A stretch of DNA of 64,000 nucleotides from an uncultured Chitinophagaceae bacterium (GCA_937958995.1 CALGAP010000008.1:372001-436000), one strand, 5' to 3'. Positions 1 to 8,213 are shown, numbered from the stretch's first letter. The notes: generated by a model from the sequence alone, not told the origin. Numbers and translations are program-made.

Positions 1-1
1 T

Positions 2-223
2 GAGCACCAGCAACACTCTCCGGCAAAGATTGCCTACAAAAAAGTGCAGGCAAACCGCTCCGAAGGTCTCAAGCTGAATGCCAACCAGGTGAAGAGCATT
101 AAGAAAATCCTGAACGACAAGAACCGGAAAATCACTATCAAGAGATTGGCGGAAAAATATGGCGTCTCCGAGATGACCATGTACCGCATCAAAAGTGGTG
201 AGAACTGGGGCAGGATCAGATAA
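2..223 (+). CDS. Helix-turn-helix protein, 5' end missing
   Basis: The reading frame is open from the left edge to a TAA at 221-223, giving the last 73 residues of a protein whose start lies outside the window. The visible part contains LNANQVKSIKKIL followed by ITIKRLAEKYGVSEMTMYRI, the look of a small helix-turn-helix unit: a short charged helix, then a GVS turn and a recognition helix. It ends in GENWGRIR, as small HTH proteins of phage or HNH-endonuclease neighbourhoods often do. A strong terminator follows. It is probably DNA binding; target and full length cannot be judged here. Confidence 0.6.
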   Translation, partial: EHQQHSPAKIAYKKVQANRSEGLKLNANQVKSIKKILNDKNRKITIKRLAEKYGVSEMTMYRIKSGENWGRIR

Positions 224-251
224 TGCCCGTAGTTAATCCTATTAAAAGATG

Positions 252-295
252 AGTGGTGTGTCAACTCTCCAAAGATCACACCACTTCTTTTTTTG
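252..295 (+). terminator. Rho-independent terminator after the HTH gene
   Basis: A nine-base stem (AGTGGTGTG pairing with CACACCACT, 252-260 and 277-285) with a 16-base loop is followed by a T-rich run to about 295. It lies 28 bases after the HTH stop and directly before the DUF2461 gene, so it separates the two transcription units. Confidence 0.75.
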
Positions 296-311
296 AACGA
301 TACTTTAACCT

Positions 312-980
312 ATGATAGAAGCAGCGACCATTAAATTTCTGAAAGACCTCAAAAAGAATAACAACAAACCCTGGTTCGATGCGCACCGCAAACACTATGA
401 TGCGGCAAGAAAAAATTTTGAAGAGTTTCTGCAACAGCTCATCGACAAACATGCTTTGAAAGATCCGACCATAAAAGAGCAGGTGGCAAAGCAGTGCATG
501 TTTCGCATCAACCGCGATATTCGCTTTTCAAAAGATAAAACGCCTTACAAGACGCATTTCGCTGCCAGCATTAATATGGGTGGCAAAAAATCTGTTTTCG
601 GCGGATATTATGTGCATGTTGAACCAGGAGGCAGTTTCGTGGGAGGCGGCGTTTGGATGCCCCAGCCACCGGAATTAAAGAAGATCCGGCAGGAAATTGA
701 TTACTGTTATGATGAATTTAAAAAAATCCATGGCAGTAAAAAGTTTAAATCACTTTTCGGCGGACTGTACCGGGGAGATGATATCAGTCTCACCCGCGTG
801 CCGCAAGGTTTTGAACAAGATAACCCGGCTGCGGACGATCTGAAACTGAAAAGCTGGATTGCAATGCATGATATTAAGGATGCTGAGCTGCAGTCGAAAC
901 AATTATTGAAGATTTGCCTCAATGCCTTCGAGACCATTCAGCCGCTGGTACATTTCATTAACCGCACCATGATGGATTAG
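312..980 (+). CDS. DUF2461 family protein (TIGR02453 type)
   Basis: This 222-residue protein matches the DUF2461 family in length and pattern. It has the N-terminal FLKDLKKNNNKPWFDAHR segment, the central FRINRDIRFSKDKTPYKTH motif, and the GGYYVHVEPGGSFVGGGVW stretch followed by a helical C-terminal half. No signal peptide or membrane segment is visible, so it should be cytoplasmic. The family is widespread and has no settled biochemical role; I assign none. It is transcribed alone, toward asd, with a bidirectional hairpin between the two converging genes. Confidence 0.85.
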   Translation: MIEAATIKFLKDLKKNNNKPWFDAHRKHYDAARKNFEEFLQQLIDKHALKDPTIKEQVAKQCMFRINRDIRFSKDKTPYKTHFAASINMGGKKSVFGGYYVHVEPGGSFVGGGVWMPQPPELKKIRQEIDYCYDEFKKIHGSKKFKSLFGGLYRGDDISLTRVPQGFEQDNPAADDLKLKSWIAMHDIKDAELQSKQLLKICLNAFETIQPLVHFINRTMMD

Positions 981-990
981 CGGGAAAAAT

Positions 991-1014
991 GAAAAGGGGA
1001 AAATTCCCCTTTTC
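991..1014. terminator. Bidirectional terminator between converging genes
   Basis: A near-perfect palindrome (AAAAGGGG, a small A/T loop, CCCCTTTT) sits between the stop of the DUF2461 gene and the stop of asd. It has A-rich and T-rich flanks on both sides, so it can terminate transcription from either direction. Confidence 0.75.
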
Positions 1015-1028
1015 ACCATTTTTGCTTC

Positions 1029-2036
1029 TCACAACAATCCCTTCTCCCTAAGGTATTCGGCTATCTGAACTGCGTTGGTGGCAGCGCCCTTGCGCAGGTT
1101 GTCGCTCACAATCCACATGTTCAATGTATTGGGTTGTGACTCGTCGCGGCGGAGACGGCCCACAAACACCTCATCTTTTTCGTGCGCATCCATAGGCATG
1201 GGGTATTGGTGGTTGGCGGGATCATCCACCACTACCACGCCCGGCGTTCTGGCCAATATATTTCTCACATCACTCAGCTCATAGTCTTTCGCAAATTCCA
1301 CGTTCACGCTCTCGCTATGACCGCCCATTACCGGTATGCGTACGGTGGTGGAAGTAACGCGGATGGAATCGTCGCCAATAATTTTCTTGGTCTCGTTCAC
1401 CATCTTCATCTCTTCCTTGGTATAGCCGTTGTCGAGAAACACATCAATCTGCGGAATCACGTTCAGGTCGATGGGGTATTTATAAGCCATGGGATACTCG
1501 CCATTCAAGCCCTTCACCGACCTGGCACGTTCGCCCAGTAATTGGTCGACGGCTTTTTTGCCGGTGCCTGTCACGCTCTGGTACGTAGACACAACAACCC
1601 TTTTAATCTTGTATTGCTTATGAAGCGGATTCAGCGCCACTACCATCTGGATGGTGGAGCAGTTGGGGTTGGCGATGATCTTGTCGTCTTTGGTGAGCAC
1701 GTCTGCGTTCACTTCGGGCACCACGAGTTTTTTGGTGGGGTCCATACGCCATGCCGATGAATTATCGATCACGGTGATGCCTGCTTCGGCAAATTTGGGC
1801 GCCCACTCCAGCGAGGTGCTGCCACCGGCAGAAAAAAGGGCCACAGCAGGTTTGGCAGCGATGGCATCGGTCATGCTAACCACCTTGTATTGCTTGCCCT
1901 TGAAGGTTACTTCCTTGCCTACTGATTTTTCCGAAGCTACTGGTATAAGTTCCGTTACAGGAAAATTCCTTTCAGCCAGTACCTGCAACATTTTGGTGCC
2001 TACCAGGCCGGTAGCACCGACGACGGCCACTTTCAT
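1029..2036 (-). CDS. asd: Aspartate-semialdehyde dehydrogenase
   Basis: The enzyme reduces aspartyl phosphate to aspartate semialdehyde with NADPH, the branch point to lysine, methionine, threonine and isoleucine. At 335 residues it has the normal length. The N-terminal MKVAVVGATGLVGTKML is the NADP-binding Rossmann loop, and the catalytic cysteine is C126 in NPNCST. The ATG at 2036 is the natural start of the Rossmann strand. Upstream on the same strand lie a 23-bp hairpin, a possible 19-residue leader peptide rich in Thr, Lys and Ile, and a TATTTTTG -7 box, so expression may be attenuated by the end products. It appears monocistronic. Confidence 0.95.
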   Translation of the reverse strand: MKVAVVGATGLVGTKMLQVLAERNFPVTELIPVASEKSVGKEVTFKGKQYKVVSMTDAIAAKPAVALFSAGGSTSLEWAPKFAEAGITVIDNSSAWRMDPTKKLVVPEVNADVLTKDDKIIANPNCSTIQMVVALNPLHKQYKIKRVVVSTYQSVTGTGKKAVDQLLGERARSVKGLNGEYPMAYKYPIDLNVIPQIDVFLDNGYTKEEMKMVNETKKIIGDDSIRVTSTTVRIPVMGGHSESVNVEFAKDYELSDVRNILARTPGVVVVDDPANHQYPMPMDAHEKDEVFVGRLRRDESQPNTLNMWIVSDNLRKGAATNAVQIAEYLREKGLL

Positions 2037-2079
2037 TTTGGTGTCTGTTTTTTTGGTTATGAATATGCTTAAAACAATT

Positions 2080-2102
2080 GAGCCTCCCTGTTGGGGAGGC
2101 TC
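2080..2102 (-). promoter_or_regulatory. Hairpin in the asd leader (possible attenuator)
   Basis: GAGCCTCCC and GGGAGGCTC form a perfect nine-base stem with a five-base loop. On the asd strand the stem is followed by AATTGTTTTAAG, only a weak T tract. It lies 27 bases after the stop of the small leader frame and 43 bases before the asd ATG, the arrangement expected for a transcription attenuator. No competing antiterminator pairing was worked out, so this role is an inference. Confidence 0.5.
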
Positions 2103-2129
2103 ACGATATTTTGATTATACAAAAATTCC

Positions 2130-2189
2130 TTAACCTTCCCCTTGGATGGAAAATGTCTTGGTAATCTTTGTATACTTCTTGTTCATCAT
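2130..2189 (-). CDS. Putative 19-residue leader peptide of asd
   Basis: Between the asd promoter and the asd hairpin there is a short frame MMNKKYTKITKTFSIQGEG followed by TAA. It carries three Thr, five Lys and two Ile in 19 residues, all end products of the aspartate family made downstream of Asd. The first ATG is only eight bases below the TATTTTTG box, so the message would begin almost at the start codon. By analogy with thr and ilv leaders, ribosome stalling on it could control the hairpin at 2080-2102. Composition and position are seen directly; translation and attenuation are inferred, and chance cannot be excluded for so short a frame. Confidence 0.45.
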   Translation of the reverse strand: MMNKKYTKITKTFSIQGEG

Positions 2190-2197
2190 AATGGTCG

Positions 2198-2229
2198 CAA
2201 AAATAGAGTGCAAAACAATTGTCGCCAAA
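2198..2229 (-). promoter_or_regulatory. Bacteroidota-type promoter for asd
   Basis: On the minus strand a TATTTTTG box (2198-2205) matches the Bacteroidota -7 consensus TAnnTTTG, and a TTTG (2226-2229) stands 20 bases upstream at the -33 position. It points toward the leader frame and asd. Confidence 0.65.
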
Positions 2230-2315
2230 TTTCTTTTAAAAGTCCACCAATTTTGTTGAGTTAAAACTCAGCACTGCTAATTGGAAATCAAAATTTCATG
2301 AAAAACTTTGTTACG

Positions 2316-2348
2316 CTTGTTTGCCGGCAAAAAATTTTTATAGCTTTG
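2316..2348 (+). promoter_or_regulatory. Promoter for the lamin-tail-domain gene
   Basis: TAGCTTTG at 2341-2348 matches the -7 consensus, and a TTG-containing -33 region lies at 2316-2323. The predicted message has a leader of roughly 130 bases before the GTG start at 2486, in which I see no further gene. Confidence 0.6.
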
Positions 2349-2485
2349 CGCCGTTTGCTTCGAATCTGCCCGGCTATTTTTCAATTGTTAAACTTTTTCT
2401 GCCGAAAATCAACACCTGGTATACGATCCCGACAAGCAAAAACCTGACTGATTCCCCATTTTCTTAACCACAAAATTCCTGACCG

Positions 2486-4201
2486 GTGCTTATCCTGAAT
2501 CACCTGCTGATAGCAGCATGCCTGTTATTGCTGTACCCGTTGGCAAGCCTTGCCCAGCCTGCCAATCGGTTCGATATCGTTATTGATGAAATTTTCCCCG
2601 ATCCATCACCTGCCATCGGGTTACCCAATAGCGAATTCATTGAGTTGAGAAATAATTCTTCTAACCCAATTTCCCTTCGCCATTGGAAAATCAGCGATGG
2701 CAGTAGCACGGCAACGATCAATAGCGACTTTGTCCTGGAGCCGGGAGCGTACGTTATTATATGCCCTAACGCTGCCGCCGTTGCGTACAATCAATTCGGA
2801 AACGCCATTGGCGTTTCAAATTTCCCCTCACTCAACAATGATCGCGACCTCATTGTGCTTTATTCTCCCGAGGGGAAAATCATTCACGCCATAGAATACG
2901 CTGTGGATTGGTATCAAAATGACGTAAAGCGCGATGGAGGCTGGACGCTGGAAATGATCGATGTCTATAATCCCTGCGGAGGAAGTAATAACTGGAAAGC
3001 GAGTAATGATCCGAATGGCGGTACGCCCGGAAAAATAAACTCCGTGAATGGCTCCAATGCAGATGACCTGGCTCCTGCACTGCTGAGAACTTATACCATT
3101 GATAGTACAACCATAGTAGCAGTATTTGATGAATCGCTTGACAGCACTAGTGCAGCCTATGCCTCCCATTATAAGCTCGAAAAACTTGGAACGCCTTTCA
3201 CCGCCAGCCCTGTGCCGCCACTTTTTTCAGAGGTGATTTTGCAATTCGGAAGCACCCTTTCGATAAACACTTCCTATCAGCTTACAGTCGCCAACATTGC
3301 AGATTGCGCCGGCAATCTAATTGGAATTCGTAATACCGCACTCGCCGCAATACCAGTACAGGAAAAACACTTCGATATCGCTATTAACGAAATTCTATTC
3401 AATCCGCCACCCGATGGATATGATTATATCGAATTGTATAACCGCAGCAACAAAACAATCGACCTCCAAAAATTATATATAGCAAACAAAAACGCCGCTG
3501 GAAATCTGACTAACAGCAAACAAATTTCAGATAAACCGTTACTGCTGTTCCCAAATACATATTGTGTAATATCGACAAATATTGACTGGTTGCGCAGTCA
3601 TTATCCGCTAAAAGGTCACCCTCTATATATACAACTAACCGCCTTGCCTTCAATGCCGGATGATAAAGGTCATATTGTGCTTATCAATTTCCAGGGAGAA
3701 GTAATCGATCAACTGCAGTATGATAGCAAATGGCATTTCGCGCTGCTCGAAAACGAAGAAGGCGTGGCGCTCGAACGCATTAGTTATAATGACAGCACGC
3801 AAAACCGCAACAACTGGACATCCGCTGCGGCCACGGCCGGATATGGTACGCCGGGTTATCAGAATTCTCAATTCAGGGCAGATTTGCAGGCGCAGGGCGT
3901 GGTAACGGTTTCACCCAAAATATTTGCAGCTATCAACAATGAGTTTGCCACCATTCATTGTCAACTTGAGGAACCGGGCTATGTAATAAACATTCAAATT
4001 TTTGACGATAAGGGCCGGCCGGTGAGAAGACTAACCAGCAACACCACTATGGGAGAATCCGCCACATTCCACTGGGACGGTCTCGATGACCAGCGAAAAC
4101 CTTTACCAATCGGGCACTACATAATATTAACAGAGGTGTTCAACCTGCAGGGGAAAACGAAAAAATATAAGAACGTTGTAACGCTGGCGGGCAAATTATG
4201 A
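2486..4201 (+). CDS. Exported protein with lamin tail domains
   Basis: The 571-residue protein begins with a hydrophobic signal peptide ending in LASLAQ. Residues about 28-165 and 297-435 each follow the lamin-tail-domain pattern (IDEIFPDPSP... SEFIELRNNSSNPISL; INEILFNPPPDGYDYIELYN), a small beta-sandwich of secreted proteins. The last 90 residues resemble a FlgD-like Ig fold (GRPVRRL... FHWDGLDDQRKPLPIGHYI), common at the C-terminus of Bacteroidota secreted proteins. The GTG at 2486 is used because an in-frame TGA lies two codons upstream and no ATG precedes the signal peptide. It is likely a cell-surface or secreted structural protein; the ligand is unknown. It is transcribed alone. Confidence 0.8.
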   Translation: MLILNHLLIAACLLLLYPLASLAQPANRFDIVIDEIFPDPSPAIGLPNSEFIELRNNSSNPISLRHWKISDGSSTATINSDFVLEPGAYVIICPNAAAVAYNQFGNAIGVSNFPSLNNDRDLIVLYSPEGKIIHAIEYAVDWYQNDVKRDGGWTLEMIDVYNPCGGSNNWKASNDPNGGTPGKINSVNGSNADDLAPALLRTYTIDSTTIVAVFDESLDSTSAAYASHYKLEKLGTPFTASPVPPLFSEVILQFGSTLSINTSYQLTVANIADCAGNLIGIRNTALAAIPVQEKHFDIAINEILFNPPPDGYDYIELYNRSNKTIDLQKLYIANKNAAGNLTNSKQISDKPLLLFPNTYCVISTNIDWLRSHYPLKGHPLYIQLTALPSMPDDKGHIVLINFQGEVIDQLQYDSKWHFALLENEEGVALERISYNDSTQNRNNWTSAAATAGYGTPGYQNSQFRADLQAQGVVTVSPKIFAAINNEFATIHCQLEEPGYVINIQIFDDKGRPVRRLTSNTTMGESATFHWDGLDDQRKPLPIGHYIILTEVFNLQGKTKKYKNVVTLAGKL

Positions 4202-4321
4202 TGGTATTTTCAGGGCATTTACTCGCTCCGTGGCTCCCGGACAGGCGCTTCTGGAAAAGTTACAACGAGATTATAATGACACTGATGCTGGGAAGAAAAT
4301 AGCATTGCAACTACTTCGCTG

Positions 4322-5245
4322 CTACACCAGCTCAATATCAAAGTTCACCAGATCAATAAACTGCTGAATGCGGTTATCGATGTCCTGTTTGCTGATTTCC
4401 TTCAGTCGCTGCGGGCCAAATTTTTCCACGCAATAAGAAGCCATGGCAGAGCCAACGATAATGCCGGTTTTCATATTGCCGAAAGAAATGTCTTTGGTGC
4501 GGGCAAGATGACCGATAAATCCGCCTGCAAAAGTGTCGCCAGCGCCGGTGGGATCAAACACTTCTTCCAAAGGCAGGGCGGGAGCAAAGAACACCTGGTC
4601 TTCGTGGAAGAGCAATGCGCCGTGCTCACCTTTCTTTATAACGAGGTATTTGGGACCCATTTTCAGAATTTCCCTGGCGGCTTTTACCAGCGAATATTGA
4701 GCGCTCAGTTGTCTTGCTTCGCTGTCATTGATCAGCAACACATCCACCATCTTCAACACCTGCTCTAGTTCGGGCATCGCAGTTTCCATCCAGAAGTTCA
4801 TCGTGTCCATGGCAATCAGTCGCGGCCTTCTTTTCATCTGGTGAATCACCTTCATCTGTATCTTGGGATCGAGGTTGCCCAACATCAGGAATTCTGCTTC
4901 CTGGCTGGCCTCCGGCAATTTGGGATCAAAATCGAGCAGCACGTTCAGGTCGGTCACCAGGGTATCGCGGCTGTTCATATCCAGGTGATACTTGCCGCTC
5001 CAGAAAAATGATTTTTTATCAGGAACCACCTTCACTCCTTCCAGTTGCACGCCACGCTTTTGCAGTTCACTCAACTCTTCTTTGGGAAAATCGAAGCCCA
5101 CAATCGATACCTGGTGAATCGGCTGCACAAAATTGCTGGCGGCATAAGCCACGTACGTGGCCGATCCTCCCACTACCTGCTCTGTCTTGGCAAAAGGCGT
5201 TTGAATGGCATCAAAAGCCATGGTTCCTACAACGATCAATGACAT
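4322..5245 (-). CDS. PfkB-family carbohydrate/nucleoside kinase
   Basis: This is a 307-residue ribokinase-fold enzyme. It has the N-terminal VGTMAFDAIQTP and GGSATYVAYAA substrate region and the C-terminal signature DPTGAGDTFAGGF, in which D237 is the catalytic base and GAGD forms the anion hole. It phosphorylates a sugar or nucleoside with ATP; the short substrate lid does not allow me to name the substrate. Annotations as adenosine or fructose kinase would be guesses. It is monocistronic, divergent from the paa regulator, with its own TACGTTTG -7 box about 20 bases upstream of the ATG. Confidence 0.85.
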   Translation of the reverse strand: MSLIVVGTMAFDAIQTPFAKTEQVVGGSATYVAYAASNFVQPIHQVSIVGFDFPKEELSELQKRGVQLEGVKVVPDKKSFFWSGKYHLDMNSRDTLVTDLNVLLDFDPKLPEASQEAEFLMLGNLDPKIQMKVIHQMKRRPRLIAMDTMNFWMETAMPELEQVLKMVDVLLINDSEARQLSAQYSLVKAAREILKMGPKYLVIKKGEHGALLFHEDQVFFAPALPLEEVFDPTGAGDTFAGGFIGHLARTKDISFGNMKTGIIVGSAMASYCVEKFGPQRLKEISKQDIDNRIQQFIDLVNFDIELV

Positions 5246-5264
5246 ATTTGAGTTTTTCAGCCCG

Positions 5265-5272
5265 CAAACGTA
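5265..5272 (-). promoter_or_regulatory. -7 box of the PfkB kinase gene
   Basis: On the minus strand this is TACGTTTG, a full match to TAnnTTTG, 19 bases above the ATG at 5245. Confidence 0.6.
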
Positions 5273-5303
5273 AGAGAATATTGAAGAATGAACAAGGAAA
5301 TTT

Positions 5304-5352
5304 GAACAGGGAAGTTTGAAGTTTATTATTTAGCATTCAACCTTCCCTGTTC
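5304..5352. repeat. Inverted repeat with GAACAAGG-type dispersed element
   Basis: A 17-base arm (5304-5320) pairs with 5336-5352 with one mismatch around a 15-base loop. Just left of it stands GAACAAGGAA. The same wording (TTCCTTGTTCA or its complement) recurs in gaps at 43447-43498 and 56942-56970, so it appears to be a dispersed intergenic repeat rather than a terminator; it lies between two divergent genes. Confidence 0.5.
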
Positions 5353-5389
5353 CTTCTTCAGTCTTCCACCCGATTCGCGTTAGTAAGAA

Positions 5390-5433
5390 TTTGAAAATAT
5401 CCGCTAACATGCGTTAGCTTTGCATTATATTTG
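5390..5433 (+). promoter_or_regulatory. Promoter region of the tetR-paaE unit
   Basis: Two -7 boxes are present, TAGCTTTG (5415-5422) and TATATTTG (5426-5433). A TTTG at 5390-5393 is 21 bases upstream of the first. The first box overlaps the right arm of the operator-like repeat 5403-5418, so a bound repressor would block the promoter. Confidence 0.6.
5403..5418. promoter_or_regulatory. Putative TetR operator in front of tetR
   Basis: A perfect inverted repeat, GCTAAC-ATGC-GTTAGC, lies 33 bases upstream of the tetR ATG. The same arms with another four-base centre (AGTT) occur at 7208-7223 before paaA. Two identical six-base palindromes at the two promoters of one pathway, next to a TetR gene, strongly suggest the binding site of that protein. 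Confidence 0.7.
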
Positions 5434-5450
5434 TTCTCCTTGAATTCACT

Positions 5451-6044
5451 ATGGCAAAAATTAAAAGAAACCGGAACGGCACACGCAAAGATGTAATCAT
5501 TGCCAAGGCGGCCAAACTATTTAGAGAAAAAGGATTCAGCGCCACCTCTATGCGCGACCTGGCTGAACACGTAGGAGTGGAAGCAGCCAGCCTGTACAAC
5601 CATATCAGTTCGAAGGCAGAAATATTGCAGGAGATCTGCTTTAAGGTGGCCAACAACTTCCTGCAGCATATCGAAGAAGTGGATGCGGCTCACGACAGCG
5701 CCATCGCCAAGGTGGAGGCTATACTGCGCTTCCATATCCAGCAGATGATCGACAACTACGAAGAAGTGTATGTGAGCGACCGCGAGTGGAAACATCTTAC
5801 CGATCCCTACCTGAGCAATATGCAGGGACAGCGCCGCGCCTACAGGCAGCGCATTGCTTCCATCATTGAGCAGGGTATACAACGCGGGGAGATCAAAAAG
5901 ATCGATGCGCCTACCGTGGTACTGATCATGCTGCACGCTGTGAGTGGTATCGAAAGCTGGCACCGCAGTAAGAAAAAGATCGAGCCGAAAATGCTCGAAG
6001 ACAATATGGTGCAGATACTGATCGAAGGTTTGCGCAACAAATAA
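5451..6044 (+). CDS. TetR/AcrR-family regulator of the paa genes (PaaR-like)
   Basis: The 197-residue protein has a typical TetR DNA-binding domain at residues about 12-58: IIAKAAKLFREKGFSATSM, then RDLAEHVGVEAASLYNH. A helical ligand-binding domain follows (DREWKHLTDPYL, a pattern of the TetR_C domains that sense acyl-CoA type ligands). It is the first gene of the PA cluster and probably represses its own unit and paaA, using the shared GCTAAC-N4-GTTAGC sites. In other PA systems the inducer is phenylacetyl-CoA; for this protein that is inference. paaE follows after 25 bases, so the two are likely cotranscribed. Confidence 0.85.
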   Translation: MAKIKRNRNGTRKDVIIAKAAKLFREKGFSATSMRDLAEHVGVEAASLYNHISSKAEILQEICFKVANNFLQHIEEVDAAHDSAIAKVEAILRFHIQQMIDNYEEVYVSDREWKHLTDPYLSNMQGQRRAYRQRIASIIEQGIQRGEIKKIDAPTVVLIMLHAVSGIESWHRSKKKIEPKMLEDNMVQILIEGLRNK

Positions 6045-6069
6045 CCGTTCACCCTAAACATTGCTTGTC

Positions 6070-7155
6070 GTGGCTACTCATTTTCATAAACTACAAGTGG
6101 CTGACCTTCGCCGGGAAACCCCTGAATGTGTATCCATCGCTTTTGAGGTACCCGAAGAGCTGAAAAATAAATTTGCCTACAAGCAGGGGCAAAACATTAC
6201 ACTGCGCGCCTTCCTCGACGGGGAAGAACTGCGCCGCTCGTATTCCATTTGCACCAGTCCTTTCGAGAATGAGTTGCGCGTGGCAGTAAAACTGGCACCC
6301 TTCGGCCGTTTTTCTACCTGGGTAAATACTACTTTAAAGAAAGGCGACTATGTAGATGTGCTGGCACCGACGGGAAAATTTTATACTGAGCTCAACCCAT
6401 CGCATAAGAAAAATTATCTCGCCTTTGCGGCCGGCAGCGGCATCACGCCCCTCATGTCCATTATAAAAACTACGCTGGCCACCGAGCCGCAAAGTAGTTT
6501 CACACTGGTATATGGCAACCGCAACCGCAGCAACATTATTTTCAAGGAAGAACTCGAAGCGCTGAAGAACCGCTATATCGACCGGCTCGCGATCCACTAC
6601 ATCCTCAGCCGCGAAAAGACCGAAGCGGAAGTTTATTACGGGCGAATCAATGCCGATAAACTGAATCAACTCAGCGAAAAACTGATCAACGTCGCAAAGG
6701 CCGATGACATCTTCATCTGCGGTCCCGAAGAAATGATTTTCAGTATCAAAAACTGGCTGATTGAAAAAGGTATTGACCAGCGCAAAATTCATTTTGAGTT
6801 ATTCACCACGCCCGGCCAGTCTTCGGCCATGCGTAAAGAACAACTGACCTCGCCCACTGAAGTGGCGGGCAAGACCAGCAAGGTAACCGTTAAGCTCGAC
6901 GGCATTTCATTTTCCTTCGATCTTCCCTTCGATGGCGATACCATTCTTGAAGCCGCACTCAAACAAGGCGCCGACCTGCCTTACTCCTGCAAAGGCGGCG
7001 TGTGTGCTACCTGCAAAGCGCGACTGCTTGAAGGAAAAGTTGATATGGACGTTCACTATGCGCTGGAACAGGAAGAAATTGATGAGGGATATATACTCAC
7101 CTGCCAGAGTCACCCGCGCAGTGAAGAAGTGAAGGTGGATTTTGATATAAAATAA
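6070..7155 (+). CDS. paaE: Phenylacetyl-CoA epoxidase, reductase subunit
   Basis: PaaE passes electrons from NADPH through FAD and a plant-type 2Fe-2S cluster to the di-iron subunit PaaA. The 361-residue protein has the flavin motif RRSYSICTSP (RxYS), an NAD-binding region starting FAAGSGITPLMSI, and a C-terminal ferredoxin domain whose cluster cysteines are C307, C312, C315 and C345. I choose the GTG at 6070 because MATHFHKLQVADLRRE lines up with known PaaE N-termini; a TTG nine bases earlier is possible. Placing paaE beside the regulator and before paaA, rather than after paaD, differs from the enterobacterial paaABCDE order. Confidence 0.93.
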   Translation: MATHFHKLQVADLRRETPECVSIAFEVPEELKNKFAYKQGQNITLRAFLDGEELRRSYSICTSPFENELRVAVKLAPFGRFSTWVNTTLKKGDYVDVLAPTGKFYTELNPSHKKNYLAFAAGSGITPLMSIIKTTLATEPQSSFTLVYGNRNRSNIIFKEELEALKNRYIDRLAIHYILSREKTEAEVYYGRINADKLNQLSEKLINVAKADDIFICGPEEMIFSIKNWLIEKGIDQRKIHFELFTTPGQSSAMRKEQLTSPTEVAGKTSKVTVKLDGISFSFDLPFDGDTILEAALKQGADLPYSCKGGVCATCKARLLEGKVDMDVHYALEQEEIDEGYILTCQSHPRSEEVKVDFDIK

Positions 7156-7207
7156 ATCTCCAACCGGTGACGAGTAAGCGCTCAGGGATTCACATCAAAC
7201 TTTTATT

Positions 7208-7223
7208 GCTAACAGTTGTTAGC
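7208..7223. promoter_or_regulatory. Putative TetR operator in front of paaA
   Basis: GCTAAC-AGTT-GTTAGC has the same arms as the site at 5403-5418. It covers the expected -33 region of the paaA promoter, whose -7 box would be at 7239-7246, so binding should exclude RNA polymerase. Confidence 0.7.
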
Positions 7224-7238
7224 TAAATAGTAAAAAGT

Positions 7239-7246
7239 TATCTTTA
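7239..7246 (+). promoter_or_regulatory. Likely -7 box for paaABCDGIY
   Basis: TATCTTTA differs from TAnnTTTG only in the last base. TTG at 7216-7218, inside the operator, is 20 bases upstream. The start codon of paaA is 19 bases downstream. Confidence 0.45.
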
Positions 7247-7265
7247 CCACTTAAAGCCGCTGAAT

Positions 7266-8213
7266 ATGTCCATTAAGGATTTGGAAAAGATTTTCCTCGA
7301 TAAAATCGAGAAGGAAATCAAGATTGAGCCGAAGGACTGGATGCCGGAGCAGTATCGCAAGACGCTGATCAGGCAGATTTCGCAGCACGCGCACAGCGAA
7401 GTGGTAGGCATGTTGCCCGAAGGCAACTGGATAACGCGTGCCCCGACACTGAAGCGCAAAGCCATTTTATTGGCGAAAGTACAGGACGAGGCAGGACATG
7501 GGCTTTATCTTTATTCAGCAACGGAAACACTGGGCGTAAGCCGCGAGCAGACCATCAACGACCTGCACAGCGGAAAAGCAAAATATTCATCCATTTTCAA
7601 CTACCCCACGCTTACCTGGGCCGATATCGGCGCTATTGGCTGGCTGGTGGATGGCGCAGCCATACTAAACCAGGTAATGTTGTGCCGAACATCGTACGGT
7701 CCTTATGCACGCGCTATGGTAAGGATTTGTAAAGAAGAAAGTTTTCACCAGCGCCAGGGCTTTGAAATTCTGCTCACGCTTAGTCGCGGTACCGATGTGC
7801 AAAAAGCGATGTGCCAGGACGCAGTGAACCGCTGGTGGTGGCCCTCGCTGATGATGTTTGGTCCGCACGACAGCGAATCAACCCACAGCGAACAAAGCAC
7901 GCAGTGGAAGATCAAGCGCATGAGCAACGACGAACTGCGCCAGAAATTCGTGGACATGATTGCCGAGCAGGCAAAAATTCTCAACGTTACCCTGCCCGAT
8001 CCTGAACTGAAATGGAATCCCGAAAGAAATCATTATGATTTTGGTGAAATTAACTGGGAAGAATTCTGGAATGTGGTGAAAGGGAATGGCCCCTGCAACA
8101 AACAGCGCCTCGATGCCCGACGCAAAGCCTGGCAGGAAGGCGAATGGGTGCGGCAGGCCGCTGCCGTGCATGCAGAAAAAAGAAAGGCGAGAGAAACACA
8201 ACAGGTTGCCTGA
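7266..8213 (+). CDS. paaA: Phenylacetyl-CoA epoxidase, catalytic di-iron subunit
   Basis: PaaA binds phenylacetyl-CoA and inserts one oxygen of O2 to give the 1,2-epoxide. The 315-residue protein shows the ferritin-like di-iron ligands of the family: E45, the pair E75-x-x-H78 in DEAGHG, and E158-x-x-H161 in EESFHQ. The conserved IGWLVDGAAILNQ helix lies between them. It opens the main paa operon and has its own promoter and operator. paaB starts 94 bases downstream, a longer gap than those between later genes, with nothing recognisable in it. Confidence 0.96.
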   Translation: MSIKDLEKIFLDKIEKEIKIEPKDWMPEQYRKTLIRQISQHAHSEVVGMLPEGNWITRAPTLKRKAILLAKVQDEAGHGLYLYSATETLGVSREQTINDLHSGKAKYSSIFNYPTLTWADIGAIGWLVDGAAILNQVMLCRTSYGPYARAMVRICKEESFHQRQGFEILLTLSRGTDVQKAMCQDAVNRWWWPSLMMFGPHDSESTHSEQSTQWKIKRMSNDELRQKFVDMIAEQAKILNVTLPDPELKWNPERNHYDFGEINWEEFWNVVKGNGPCNKQRLDARRKAWQEGEWVRQAAAVHAEKRKARETQQVA

